From positions 21,732,065 through 21,796,064 of the forward strand of contig NC_089319.1 of assembly GCF_036669915.1 (NCBI RefSeq): DNA of 64,000 nt, given 5' to 3'. This DNA comes from Pocillopora verrucosa (lineage: Eukaryota; Cnidaria; Anthozoa; Scleractinia; Pocilloporidae). Shown here piece after piece: positions 20,863 to 32,341 of the stretch (position 1 is the first letter of the stretch; each line of letters opens with the position of its first letter). A model generated the notes under the pieces. It had not been told where the DNA came from. It saw only the letters and a list, made by a program, of their open reading frames with translations, and searched no databases. A program made the position numbers and the translations under genes.

Positions 20863-21207
20863 CCTGTTGTACGAAGAATGGATGATCTGGATCGCTTCCG
20901 AGCCATTTCATCATCCCCATCTTGCTGTTTGTCTTCGTCTTCATCTGGTGAAATCGTATTGGTGACCCGATATCTAAATCGAGAATTCCCAACTAACGAG
21001 AGATCGTAACCTTCGTCCGATGGCGGTGAATATTCCTGATAAATAGGTTTATCAACGGGCTGACAATACCCCTCTCCACTCTCACTGCTTAAGCTAACGT
21101 TACATCCCAAGATATCCACTTCAGGCTCATCAGGGTCGTAATGCTCTGTCACACCGCGTGTGAAGTAAAACACGGGCCAAAACTTCAATCAGCAAACTGT
21201 CATTCAT
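20862..21207 (-). pseudogene. Subfamily-1 membrane protein, N-terminal fragment
   Basis: The N-terminal ~115 codons only. The ATG is at 21205-21207 (MNDSLLIEVLARVL). A 5-bp deletion at TTTTACTTCACAC (relatives TTTTATTCAGCTTCACAC) shifts the frame, after which GVTEHYDPDEPEVDILG and the acidic DEDEDKQQDGDDE region are readable. Homology ends at SILRT where the Penelope repeat begins. On the 5' side the sequence passes within a few bases into gypsy reverse transcriptase, so the leader is gone. Confidence 0.85.
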
Positions 21208-21214
21208 TGCCCGG

Positions 21215-23480
21215 GTTACAAGGTGTGTTCCACATCCGAGACAAATTCATAGTCTTTGGCATAGACAACACAGAATATGACAGAGCCCTTGAAAACCTCT
21301 CCAACGATTCCGAGAATGTGGTCGCACCTTCAACCCAAAGAAATGCAAATTTCGTATACCTCAGATTGAATTTTTCGGATTTGTGTTTTCAAAAAATGGA
21401 ATGAAGCCATCACCAAGCAAAGTGGGAGCTCTGAAACAAATGGACATGCTCAAGAACGCATCAGAGGTGCGCTCTCTCCTGGGTATGGCTCAGTACTCAG
21501 CAAGGTTTATTCCCAACTTCGCAGAGATAACCACACTCCTGCGCAAGCTCACCCACCAAGGGGTAAAATGGCGTTGGTTCAGCACAGAGCAAGCAGCATT
21601 TGATAAACTAAAGGACACACTATCCAGTAACACTGTCCTCGGATACTATGAAGCAGGCTTGGAGACAAGGCTCCTTGTGGACGCCGGCCCTAATGGTCTT
21701 GGATTAGTTCTCCTACAAAGGAAAACAGAAGGGTGGAAAGCAGTTGAGTGTGCTAGCCGAAGCCTGACAAAGGTCGAGAAACGGTATTCTCAAATCGACT
21801 GCGAAGCCCTTGCCATCCGTTGGGCCTGCGAACGCTGCTACCTGTACCTTATTGGGAGTTCATTCACCATTGAAATTGATCACCAGCCCCTGATACCACT
21901 CTTTAACAATTTCCATAGTAGACCTCCTATGAGAATTGAACGCTGGCTCTTGAACCTGCAGCAGTTTGACTTTGAATTGAAATACTGCCTCGGAAGCAAG
22001 AACGCAGCTGACTTCCTTTCAAGGCACATAATCCCTCTCACTAAGAGTGAAGAACGCGCGAGAACATGTTGTGCACCGTATCATCGAGGGCACAGCATCC
22101 CAAGCCATCTCACTCGTTGAAGTTCAAGATGCAACGAAGAGAGACCAAGAGCTCAGCAAGTTTATTCCACTCATCCAGGTAAGCAATTGCAACGCTTGTA
22201 AGGCTGATCCAGACCTTAGGGAGTACGTGCAGGTGTTCCAAGAGCTCAGCCATCTTGAAGGTGTTGTAACCCACGGTCACCAGATTGTCATCCCTAAGAG
22301 TTTGCAGGAGCGTATCATTAACATATGCCATGAAGGACACCTGGGAATCGTTAAGACTAAACAACTTTTACGCTTAAGAGTGTGATTCCCAGGAATCGAC
22401 AAGAGTGTGGAAAGGAAAGTAGCTAGTTGCATACCGTGCCAAGCGGGCATCAATACTTCACAACGGGACCCTCTAAAGATGTCCCCCACACCAAATAGGC
22501 CTAGCCTTGGCTGGAAGCTTCAGCAGACTTCTGCGGACCTTTTTCCTCTGGGGAAATGGTTTTGGTTGTCCTAGACGCCTATTCAAAGTACCCCGTGGTA
22601 GAGATTATTTCTAGTACCGCAGCAGGGAAAACCTTTCCATCACTGGAACGAATATTCGCAACCCACGGGATACCAGAGGTTTTGAAAACCGAAATAGACC
22701 TCCGTTTCAAGGCTAAGCTTTCCATGAGTTCGCCATGGAAAAAGGTTTCCACCACAGGAAAATAAGTCCTTTGTGGCCGGAGGCTAATGGCAAGGTCGCA
22801 AGAATCACACACAGCTAAGGGAAAGATTGGAGGAGAGAGGTATATGTGTTTGTAGCCAACTATAGGGTTACACCTCACCCAAGCACATGGAAAAGCCCTC
22901 ACGAGTTATGCATGTAACGAACAGTGAGGACCAAGCTCCCCACCATTCCAAAAGTTAATCCTGATGCTGAAGCCATGCAGAAGGACCAACAAGTGAAGGC
23001 ACGAATGAAGGCCTACGCCGACCTCAAACGTTAAACAAAACCGCACAACCTGAACGTCGGCGACCACACTCTCGTAAAGCAAAGTATTCAAAACAAGGCA
23101 AGCCCTCGTTTTGAACCTGTCCCGTACACAATCCTAAAAGATAAAGGATCCATGATCACTGCTAAGAGAACAACTGATCAGGAGCTAGTCACCTGTAACA
23201 GCTCCTTTTTCAAGAAACTGCCAAATCCACCGGAGGAAGTCATCCATGAATCCAGTCCAGTACCTCTGGTGGAACTACAAGCCACGCTTGAATTTGATGG
23301 ACCAGAAACCATTGAGCACACACAAATGCCAGCTAATCAAGAGGAGATTAACCCAGTTACATCGAATGAAACACCCCTAGTGAAAGACAACCACCTGCCT
23401 ACAACAGTGGAACAACCATCTCATCATCACACGCCCTCTTCTCTCGAAGTGGAAGACAAATCAGGAGACCGAAGTGGATG
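21215..23480 (+). mobile_element. Ty3/gypsy retrotransposon relic (RT end, RNase H, integrase)
   Basis: Domains in order: the end of the RT palm (FIVFGIDNTEYDRALENL, then KFRIPQ-like and FGFVFSKNGMKPSPSK), open from 21383; RNase H (LLVDAGPNGLGLVLL, YSQIDCEALAIRWACER); an integrase zinc-binding region (HEGHLGIVKTKQLL, CIPCQAG) with a stop between; the first catalytic Asp region of integrase (VVLDAYSKYPVVE, 22556 on); and a proline/glutamate-rich C-terminal stretch to 23480. Several frameshifts and stops inactivate it. Gag, protease and the start of RT are absent. A sister copy with different deletions lies at 43225-45870. Confidence 0.88.
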
Positions 23481-24700
23481 AAGGACTATGTTAACTTTTC
23501 TGTGTTTTTAACGTGTATTTTACCGCGCTTTGTGAGAAATGTGCCACTACTGGACAGATAAAAGATATCAGATTATGTATAGTAAACGTGTTACTCATGA
23601 CGTGAAAATGGAGTTCTGTCCGCCGTAGCACGATTATGACGAGAGTGAGTGGAAAAATTTTGGATCAAATATTGCTTGAGGTGCGGATGAGTAGCACCAA
23701 ACATTTTGATTTTAGCAGTTCTTTAACGGCAGGCTGTGTTACAAGATTCATGATTTGTTGAGTGTGCCGATTATATTTTTCTTTATTGGCTTGCTCGGTG
23801 CTATCTCTAGATGAATGTCAGATTAAAATTAATTATGGACGATTTTGTGTATGTTTTCGATCCTTGGAGAAAGTGATCTTGTGGGGTCGTTTGTGTTTGG
23901 CTAAGGACGAATTCAGATACCATCGTTAGCATGTTTATTTGATTTTGTTATCTGGAATGAATGATTTACGGAGGTAAGTTAATATGATGTGATCTACTAA
24001 CGTCGAAAATGAATCAAGTCGAAGGAACAGTTTTGGTCTCGGTCCGCAATTTTGTCAACAAATAAACACATACCGCTTAAAAAGATGATAATACGGACCA
24101 CGTGGAAAGCTGTCAATTGTTTCTCAAATGTTGCGCATGTTATATATTCAACAGTGACATCTCGTTTACATATACATTTTCATCTACTTTTATTACGTTG
24201 GTGAAATCTGTACAAGCATCACACCAACCAACTCGCACGCGAAGTGAGAAGACTATATGAAGGCTTGAAATTATATTACGATCGATTTTCATCAGGGAAT
24301 GGGCCAGGAATGTTCCAAAATAGTGCAAATAATTGTGAAAGCTGATCGCGGAAAAGCGATTGCGTGACGCTCGGTGAGTTGGAAGATGACATGTTATCAC
24401 ATATTAAACGAAAAAAATCTTTAGATTCTCAGTCTGCATTTTGTACCCACTCTGCAGTCTGAAGTAGGTTAATTCGACATTTTCGTTCCGCGTTAATACT
24501 CTTCTTCCCTTTCATAAGAATGTAGACATCACTTACAATGTTTCAAGTAAACCACCCACCCCCCCAAAAAATAACTCTTGCGTGCGTAGCATGCTTCTGT
24601 TTATAATAAGATCACATGTAAGAACCAAGTCTCGTGTTTACGGAAATTGAAGCTGTTTTGTGGAATAGATCAAGCCTGTTTTCTGCCGTGGACATTGTAC
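23481..24700. other. Gypsy 3' flank / duplicated block, no gene
   Basis: Matches 46150-47398 with few changes, so both gypsy relics carry the same downstream DNA. It may contain LTR sequence, but I cannot define ends. 24225-24500 is a segment that recurs at 46910-47200, 58235-58460 and 60385-60657. Short ORFs on the minus strand are shared among copies but look non-coding. Confidence 0.45.
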
Positions 24701-24904
24701 CAACAAAGCAGAAATAATCTGCATGTTAGCGAAAATGTTGACTACTCCACTTGTGAAAGTAAGTGTGCCAACAAAGCAGGAACAATCTGCAAGTTAGCGA
24801 AAGTATTGACTACTCCACTTTTGAAAGTAAGAGTGCCAAAAAAGCAGAAACAATCTGCATGTTAGCGGAAATGTTGACTACGCGTCTTGTTCACTGAAAA
24901 TTTG
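24701..24904. repeat. Three tandem 68-bp copies of the reversed subfamily-1 leader core
   Basis: Copies start at 24701, 24769 and 24837. Each contains CAACAAAGCAG, TCTGCATGTTAGCG (one copy AAGTTAGCG) and TTGACTACTCCACTT or a variant. A single copy of the same sequence lies upstream of each subfamily-1 gene. Confidence 0.85.
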
Positions 24905-25736
24905 AGAAAAAGAGATGTTGACGATCAACATTATTAATGATATGTATTTCTATCGAAGCAAAAACCCATCCAGCTCTGTCAAGGATCTGGTGTAAATGCC
25001 TCATTTGCATCACAGGGAAACAGGCCAAGTGTCGGCCTGAAGAATCCACCACTATACTGTACAGCGTGAAAATTCAAGAGACAAGATGAAACCGATTAGT
25101 CAGTAATAAAATCTGATGTTTTTTCTAGAGACTGTCAGATATAATTTCACCAATGGACACTGCACTCGGTACAGGCGGGACGTATTCTTTTGTTTTGTCT
25201 GATATTTGGCGCATTGTTCTTTAATATCCATGATTGAGTGTAGCTCTGAAAGTAAATTACTACACCTCATTCAACACTGAGAATATCAATCATTTCTTCG
25301 CCAATTTTGAGCTAAGAACTTGTTCTTTAAGGCAGACATTTCACCCAGGAACTCTTCTGTAACAATCAGTCTCGAAAAATACTGATTTCTTTGGCACTTT
25401 GTCGTTACACGGTGCTTATTTATGCAAATTGTTTTCCATTTGTTCACGATGATTGAAACGGCTCGACAGAATTTGTCAGATGAGCTCTAAATTCTTTTAT
25501 GTGGGTTATAACGCAAACACCGCATCGAAAATAAGCTTTCAGTAAATAATTTGAACCCATATGGGGAATGTTTGGAAAGGCAAGATCATGGAATGATGTG
25601 AGCATTTAAGTATATTTGATTGATATAATCATTTGTCCTGACATACGTATTATGTCTAAGAAGAATTTTGGATGGTCTGATTCAGCTCCCGCCGTGAGAT
25701 GAATTAGTTAGCGAAGTATACAATAAATGATCCTTA
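24905..25736. other. Octamer block and downstream intergenic sequence
   Basis: No gene. Contains CTCATTTGCAT near 25000. It continues to 25736 as a close copy of 58850-59677, and the transposon at 25741 interrupts it. Confidence 0.5.
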
Positions 25737-25740
25737 TTAA

Positions 25741-26616
25741 GAGGACATCCGTGCAAAAATCGAACAAAAATTAGATTTTTATGGCAAGGGTCAAAAATTC
25801 AAATTGTCTCAATTTCTGCACACAAGTAGACCCTAGTAAGACAAGAAACGCTGTGTATTTTTTTTTCATCAAATACGTTTTTATTTTCGGGAAAAACGAA
25901 CTTTTCGCTTTCACCCTCTAGAATCGATGGATCGGGTCATAACAGGTCGAGAATTGAACACTTTCGCTCGCTTCGCATTTCAAAGATATAACATCAAGGG
26001 AAATCTAACCAACGTTAGCTCTTTCATAGACTCTTCGTCTTTTATAAAATGTTAGTTATGTAGGAATTGGTTGCTTAGAAGCTTTTGGCCATGCGAAAAA
26101 GCAATGTGCTCTCTTCCGTTACAAAAAAATGTCGGTGAAGAAAACCTCTTTTTTCACCATGTGCCATTATCCAGAATTCCACAAAATTACGTATGTAAAT
26201 TGCTGAAGGAATGATCTTCAAAATGACGTTAATTTTTCTTTGGGCAAATGTTTTCTCGCGACGCAGGTAACTCTTCTAAGTAGCTCACGGAAGACATAAA
26301 ATTACGCAATATGTTGATTGCGTGACCAAAAAGTTAAGGAGCATTTCTGCCTTCGAAATGACTTCAGATCGAACAGTAGAACTTTTTCAGAAACAAATGA
26401 CATAGCTATAACCAGTTTTGTTAAATTACTTTGCCTTTTATCACTTGAAGTTTGTTTCTGCACAGATATTCTGCCATCGTTCTGTCCAATACGATTATGC
26501 ACCAGTGCCAGTAACGGTATACGATTAAAAACTTTGCTGTTCTCTTGCATACGAATCTTAAGTTTCTGTCCATTGTTTAACTTTCTCTATGCGCTTACCC
26601 GTGCCTTTTAACTAGC
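25741..26616. repeat. Left terminal inverted repeat
   Basis: About 876 bp. It is the inverted counterpart of 30328-31188 with scattered mismatches and small indels, ending at CCTTTTAACTAGC. Longer than usual for a DNA transposon. Confidence 0.9.
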
Positions 26617-26999
26617 ACTCGATAAAAACCAACAGAGTTTTCAAAGGGAGGTTTTTGCACGAGTTAAGTGGACTAAGTAAGGGCTTGCATGACCCAATAA
26701 GCATAATTGCAGTTATAGTCGCTCGACGGTCATTATTTAATTTAAGCACAATTACGTAAAAAAGAAAAAACAAGTCTAAATATCCATTTGGTTCTGTTTT
26801 TGCCTTTATTTTTACCCAAGTTGATTTTTTCTGCTGGAGTGAAAACACTTTTTAATTACCGCAATGTCTGTTCGCTTTGTGACGTATAGGCAAGACAATT
26901 GAATTTACAAAACTTAATTAACCGCGAAAGAGTCAATATCGCTTGTCTCAACTGACTCAACAACTATCAGCAGCCGCAAGGACCATCAAATATTGTCAT

Positions 27000-29906
27000 T
27001 CATTCCCCATTTGCCTGACATTGGCAGTCCATGACAAGGCTTGTTAGAATATCGACATACGGCTTCTTCCTCTTAACGTTGACCTGGGAATTATCGAGTC
27101 CGAAAGAAGTACAAATGTCATTTAACACTTTGATTGAAAAGTTTGAAAGCTTAGAATTCTTAACTAGTTCACAAATGCTGTAATCGTTGTACAAGATTGG
27201 ATGTGCGTGCTGAATAGAAATTTCAGACATCACCTTTTTACTCATTGCTCATGAAGCTGGCTCTCCTTTTCCGCTCTGATTTGCTCAGCGTCATCGCTCT
27301 GGTTGACCTCTTGGTGCTCGAGACTTGGCTTTGAGGCCAGACGAGAAAAAACTAGAAGTTTGCCTGCTTGTAAGAAACTCAGAGCAGTCAAATAGCTGCT
27401 CGCCGTTTTCGTCTTTCTCAGACCTCATTAATCTTGAGACACTTGCAGCATCTGCCTTTTGTCCCGTTTGTTCTCCAGTTTCAAACTTGGCTATCAAGTA
27501 GTCCTTTTGCTTATCAGTGAAACGAGTATTGCGAGAACAACTCTGCTTTAGGGCCCATCCCATTTCAAGAGAAGCTACAGACGATGACGGGTGGATTCCG
27601 TGTCCAGCAGTTGCGGCACAGCACTCGGTCCTTTCTCCAGTCTAGAGGCATACCCTAGCACGGCGCGGTCATAAAGAGTTTCATATTCAAGAACATATTT
27701 GTGTCTCCCACATTCGAGATGCTTCTGTAATGGCGAATGGCGTTGATAGGACTTAATGCAACCCTCTTCCGAGCAGAAAAAATATTTCAGTTGTGGAATC
27801 GCGCGATTCTTCACTTGAATCATCGGTACCTTCATCAGTGTTGTCTTGGTGCTTTTGAGATGTTTTAGCAAACTCAGATCGTCTCGGTTTGATAGGAACA
27901 AAATTAGCTTTTATGTTTTCGCTTGCTGCACTGCATTCCAGTGTTTGTGGACTTTGTCCTGGTCAGGAACATGAAACTTGCTCCAAGGAATGAATTTGCC
28001 TCTTCTAATTTCGTAGCCGGATCTCCATAGTCTCACACCTTCCTCGCCATATTGAACGTTGTTGACAAAGCTCACAACATCCCATTTCACTCATCGCCAG
28101 AAATCAAGGACATTTCGAGCCCGCTAACAATTATCAGCGATATATCGTATTACACTCCGGAACAATAGAATATCAAGAGAATTCAATATGCCGGCGATCA
28201 CGGCTCGATCTGAAAAGAAGAGTGTTTCGTACCACGACTCATACAATTTGAGCACCGCAGATCTTCTATTTGATGAAAAGAAAAAGAAAAGAAGACCTGC
28301 AAGTAAATCTTTGGGACTTTTCGAGGCTAATATGAGGCGGAATTTAAGCTGTTTTAATTTCTATAATTCCTAAAGTATAGTAATTTTTATTTGAATGTTA
28401 AAATATTTTAAATCAGCGCTCGATTAAGCGCAATTTTTAGTTCAAAAACGGCGATTTTTTGAAGGTTTGAAAAAAGACTTAGAAAAAATTCAACTTCTTG
28501 AAAACATAGCGAATAGTCCCAAAGGTAATCTATTGTTTGCGCTATTGTTTTCTTTTAACAAAGGACTGTATGCATAATGAAGTATGGGGCTGTGCGGAAA
28601 CTTTGCCAAGAACTGTATGGCGACCTTGGTCAATAATCAATGACAAAAGAACTGGCTCGGGAAGTAAGTGGTTTTTATTTATCGAATAGCAGAATCAGTA
28701 CTGAATATGTCTCGATCGAGAGCAGACGGGACCATGAGCTCCTGATTATTATATTTTAGAAATTTTACAAATTTCCATACAGTTTCTTATATCATTTGGA
28801 CGCCATTATGGACGAAATACGCAAGCGCGGCCGCCATCTTGTCCAATATTTCTGCCGATGCTGGCTTTTTGATGGAAAACAAAGGAGGTCTGCACAACAC
28901 TGCTTTTACTCCAGGGACACCTCCTAATGATTCTATTACCTCCTGCATTTGAGATACCGATTTTATATCGTGGCCTGAATTCAAATGGATGGCCATATGG
29001 GATTTGATCGTTGTAGCTTTCCGATCGCAATATCCCTTCACTCCTCGAGGATCTGAAAATCTATTCTGCGTAGGAAGAGATTGTTTAGCTCTGCTACTTT
29101 GCTGGCTGTAACCAGGGTTAAAGCGCAGTGGTAATACCCGGCGTTGTCTTGTCCAAGATAAATGGATTGCAAATGAGGCATGACATCCTTCAGTCGACGA
29201 AAGACGTCGTTAAGTATGGCAAGAACTGCAGAACTGTCCTGGTTACACGTCTCAAATAAGTGTTCAAATGTCATCATCTCAATCTTGCCATCATTCCCTT
29301 TCTCGTCGCAACCGTGATATGCCATGGCAGATCTCTTTTACCAAACCAATCTGTTTGGCTCTCCCTAACTTTCTTTGGTAGATATTTCATTGCCTGGTCT
29401 AAGACCAGTAAGGCAGAAGTTTCATCCAGCCCATCGATGACGTCTAGTCTGGCCTCGTCCTGGTTTGTTGAACGTAGTAAATGCGATTTCCAGGAATTTA
29501 TGCATTGTTTGGACTGTAAAGTCACAAAGGCCAAATCTTCTTTCGTATCGGTTGTGCCTCCCACTTTCTGTACAGCTCTCTCGATTTCGAAAGAGATCAG
29601 GGCGGACATCCCTACAATCATCTGGAATTCTGTAGGTATTCTGGCTCCTTCGCCAAGCTCAGAACGGTGGAATGGACAAATTGTTAAGGCGTTTATATCC
29701 TTTGCACTCATGTAAAAAATACCTGCTCGGGCAAGGTTAAGTTCACGCTCGTTCTTAACTCCGGCAAAACATCAAGCACTTTTATGACCCTGTACATCTT
29801 TATTGCACGACACCAAGGGTACCACCTCAAATAATTTACTCCTGTCTTGTCGGTCGTACGAGCAAGCACCTCCAACTATAAACTTCAATGAGCAAGAAGC
29901 TTCCAT
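27000..29906 (-). pseudogene. Transposon-encoded C2H2/transposase-like protein, broken
   Basis: Read on the minus strand from an ATG at 29904-29906 (MEASCSLKFIVGG). A TGA at codon 45 (29772-29774) is the first lesion. Then come ICPFHRSELGEGARIPTEFQ, LPWHITVATRKG, a frameshift near 29280, EHLFETCNQDSSAVLAI, LQSIYLGQDNAGYYHC (a candidate catalytic Asp), a frameshift near 29045, and DPRGVKGYCDRKATTIKSHM. About 0.7 kb of unrelated sequence (about 28110-28790) interrupts before GKFIPWSKFHVPDQDK. A C2H2 finger (CSEEGCIKSYQRHSPLQKHL, 27770-27830) follows, then KQSCSRNTRFTDKQKDYLI (27291-27563) and a C-terminal SAP-like segment (27000-27245). Catalytic roles are inferred; I recall similar multicopy proteins from corals without a known function. 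Confidence 0.75.
28110..28790. other. Unrelated sequence interrupting the transposon gene
   Basis: Separates two parts of the transposon protein. 28545-28622 resembles the reversed left end of the small MITE at 48430-48567 (TATGGGGCTGTGCGGAAA and a TGCATAATG stretch), so a MITE-family insertion contributes. The 61-codon plus-strand ORF at 28188 has no support. Confidence 0.45.
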
Positions 29907-30327
29907 TTCATTTACAAGCGAGACTTCCGATTCAAAGGGGGCGGGAAATAATTCTTTTTCTTAGTTTCACGTAAGAAAAATCGAATGGAGGATTGTTTAT
30001 GAAGTTTTGTTAATTTAATTAATTGTCTCGCTTTTAAGTAGAAAATTCAACAAAAATCATAGTTTTACTCACGCAGAAAAAAAATAACACGAGTACAAAT
30101 TTAGGAAAACTCAGAGCTAAATGGATATCTAGACACATGATTTCTATTCCTCGTATTTGTGCCTCTTCAAATGACGTCGACCGACCCCACTCGTAAGTCC
30201 AAATTATTCTGTCACACGAGCACGAAGACTCGTACCGCAATTATGCAAATAAGGTCATACAAACCCTCACTTAACTCCTGCAAGGGCCTCTGTAAGGTAA
30301 CATTTTTTGGATTTTCATTTGCCATAG

Positions 30328-31188
30328 GCTAGTTAAAAGGTACGGGTTAGCAAGTCAAATAAGAGGCAGAAACTTAAGATTCGTATGCGAGAGAACAGGA
30401 AAGTTTTTTAATCGTATACCGTTGCTAGCACTGGTGCATAATCGTACTAGACAGAACGATGGCAGAATATCTCTGCAGAAACAAACTTCAAATGATAAAA
30501 GACAAAATAATTTAACAAAACTGGATATCAATTTGTTATTTGTTTCTGAAAACGTTCTCCTGTACGATTTTGAGTAATTTCAAATGCAGGAATGCTCCTT
30601 CGCTCTTTGGTCACGCAACAACATATGGCGTGATTTTATGTCTTCCGTGTGCTACTTTGAAGAGTTTCATGCGTCGCGAGAAAACATTTGCCCAAAGAAA
30701 CCTTTACGTCATCTTGAAGATCATTCCTTCGGAAATTTACGTAGTACGTAATTTTGTGGAATTCTGAATAATGGCACATGATGAAAAAAGAGGTTTTCTT
30801 CAGCGACATTTTTTTGTAACGGAAGAGAGCACATTGTTTTTTTGCATGGCTAAAAGCTTCTAAGCAACCAATTCCTACATAACTTACATTTTACAGAAGA
30901 CAAAGAGTCTATGAAAGAGTACACGTTGATAATATTTCCCTAGAAGTAATATCTTTGAAATACGAAGCGAGCGAAAGTGTTCAATTTTCGACCTTTATGA
31001 CCCGATCCATCGATTCTAGAGGGTGAAAGCGAAAAGTTCGTTTTTCTCGAAAATAAAAACATATTTAAAAATACACAGCCTTTCTTGTCTTACTAATGTC
31101 TACTTGTGTGCAAAAATTGAGAAAATTTGAATTTTTGACCCTTGGCATAAAAATTTAACTTCTGTTTGATTTTTGCACGGATGTCCTC
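30328..31188. repeat. Right terminal inverted repeat
   Basis: About 861 bp, inverted copy of 25741-26616, ending TTTTTGCACGGATGTCCTC immediately before TTAA. Confidence 0.9.
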
Positions 31189-31192
31189 TTAA

Positions 31193-32341
31193 CTAATTTT
31201 CAGTTTCGAATGAGTCTGAAAATTTATGGTCATTCTCTGGGTTACGTAAGTCTGATTTTATTGTAATTGCAATCTAATCAATAATTAACTTCTGCTATCA
31301 ATTAATCTTAAGTAACCTATACCTGTGAGGAAAAGTGACTTTGACCTCAAGTTTTACACTATGTCTTACTTATTTTGTGTTTTAAAATTTACTTTTTAGG
31401 AAAGTCCTGGGTTTCAATGATGAATTTTTTTTCCTGAGAAGCCCATTTTATACAATTTAAAATGACATATTGTAGGTGTTATTCCTGTAAAAGTTTGTTG
31501 AGATATGAATTAAAAACTGAATGTGGACAAATTTTTGCTAATTTTTTTGGAATGACATGTGCACATAAAAATTCATAAAAAATTCATTATTTATTCTTTT
31601 TCTTTCAGATTTTCAGGAAATGTTGCTGACATGTTAATAATTAACTTCTGCAGAAGCCCATTTTATACACTTTAAAATGACATATTGTAGGTGTTATTCC
31701 TGTAAATATTTGTTGAGATATGAATTAAAATCAATGTGGACAAATTTTTGCGTTTTTGTAACTGATGTTGTTGGGTTAAGCAAAAGACCTCGCAAACGAA
31801 CCTTGACTCTTAGTTGAGAATTAAGCTAAGTTGAAGAATGCCTTCCAGTTACATCTGTGTGAAAGCATCCGTCAAAATATAGATATTTCCTTTTCTGCTA
31901 AAAATAGCTGAGAATAATGAGTCAAATGAGTTTCAGTGATTTTCCTTTGCAGTATAACAACATTTACCAGTTGTGAGCAAAAAATGCGCATTGGGATGAA
32001 CTGGGTATACCTTTTGACTTTAATTTGTATATCAATCGCTCTTCGGCATAATTTATGTTCTTTGATATTAAGTCAGAGATTAAGGATATGTCGCCCACGA
32101 TACCAAATATTTACTCCCGAGGCAAAAGTTCAGATAATATCGAAAGTCCAAAGCACTATCGAAAGTTTCCACATTGATGCGCATTTATGTCCAATTTTTA
32201 GGAATTACATCATACACATTAGAGAGATCAATTAGAACTGGAAAGTAATGGGAAAATATCAATGTTGAAATTGAAGTAGAAAGTCAGTTGAAGCCTTCCT
32301 GTTGTATCTCAACGTTCGTTGTAAAAGTAAATCATTCCAAA
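31193..32341 (+). promoter_or_regulatory. Upstream region and leader of subfamily-2 gene
   Basis: 31193-31260 continues the block broken by the transposon. 31440-31740 contains two copies of an AGCCCATTTTATACA...TTGTAGGTGTTATTCCTGT segment and is not seen elsewhere. 31860-32341 is the leader conserved before the genes at 50105 and 60920 (TTTTCTGCTAAAAATAGCTG to TAAATCATTCCAAA before the ATG). A TTTCCTTTGCAG string at 31938-31949 could be a splice acceptor, but the paralogue near 49745 has lost its AG. The promoter role is inferred. Confidence 0.5.

Larger units (their letters stand above)
25741..31188. mobile_element. TTAA-flanked DNA transposon with long inverted repeats
   Basis: A 5448-bp element flanked by TTAA on both sides (25737-25740 and 31189-31192). 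The ends read GAGGACATCCGTGCAAAAAT inward from the left, with the reverse complement at the right. Terminal inverted repeats extend about 0.87 kb. The paralogous block at 59671-59690 has a single uninterrupted TTAA, which is the empty site. The interior carries a broken minus-strand protein gene with C2H2-finger and transposase-like regions. TTAA target use is known for piggyBac and Kolobok superfamilies, but the protein shows no motif I recognise from either, so I leave it unassigned. Confidence 0.92.

Noticed and set aside
24140-24400. Minus-strand ORF shared with 46834-47133 and parts of 57995-58453 and 60361-60762
   Set aside because: It is part of a recurring segment. Reading frames shift between copies and no domain is recognisable, so it is treated as a non-coding repeat.
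24701-24904. Tandem repeats considered as a CRISPR-like array
   Set aside because: Eukaryotic context; the 68-bp units are contiguous without unique spacers and derive from a gene leader.
28188-28373. 61-codon plus-strand ORF inside the TTAA transposon
   Set aside because: Low-complexity lysine-rich sequence, no family match, and it lies in an interruption of the transposon gene.
31938-31949. Splice acceptor TTTCCTTTGCAG in the subfamily-2 leader
   Set aside because: The corresponding site before the intact gene at 50105 has lost the AG. No matching donor was identified, so no intron is annotated.
32288-32341. 18-codon N-terminal extension (MKPSCCISTF...) of the subfamily-2 genes
   Set aside because: The downstream ATG aligns with the subfamily-1 start. 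The extension is leader sequence that happens to be in frame in all three close copies.
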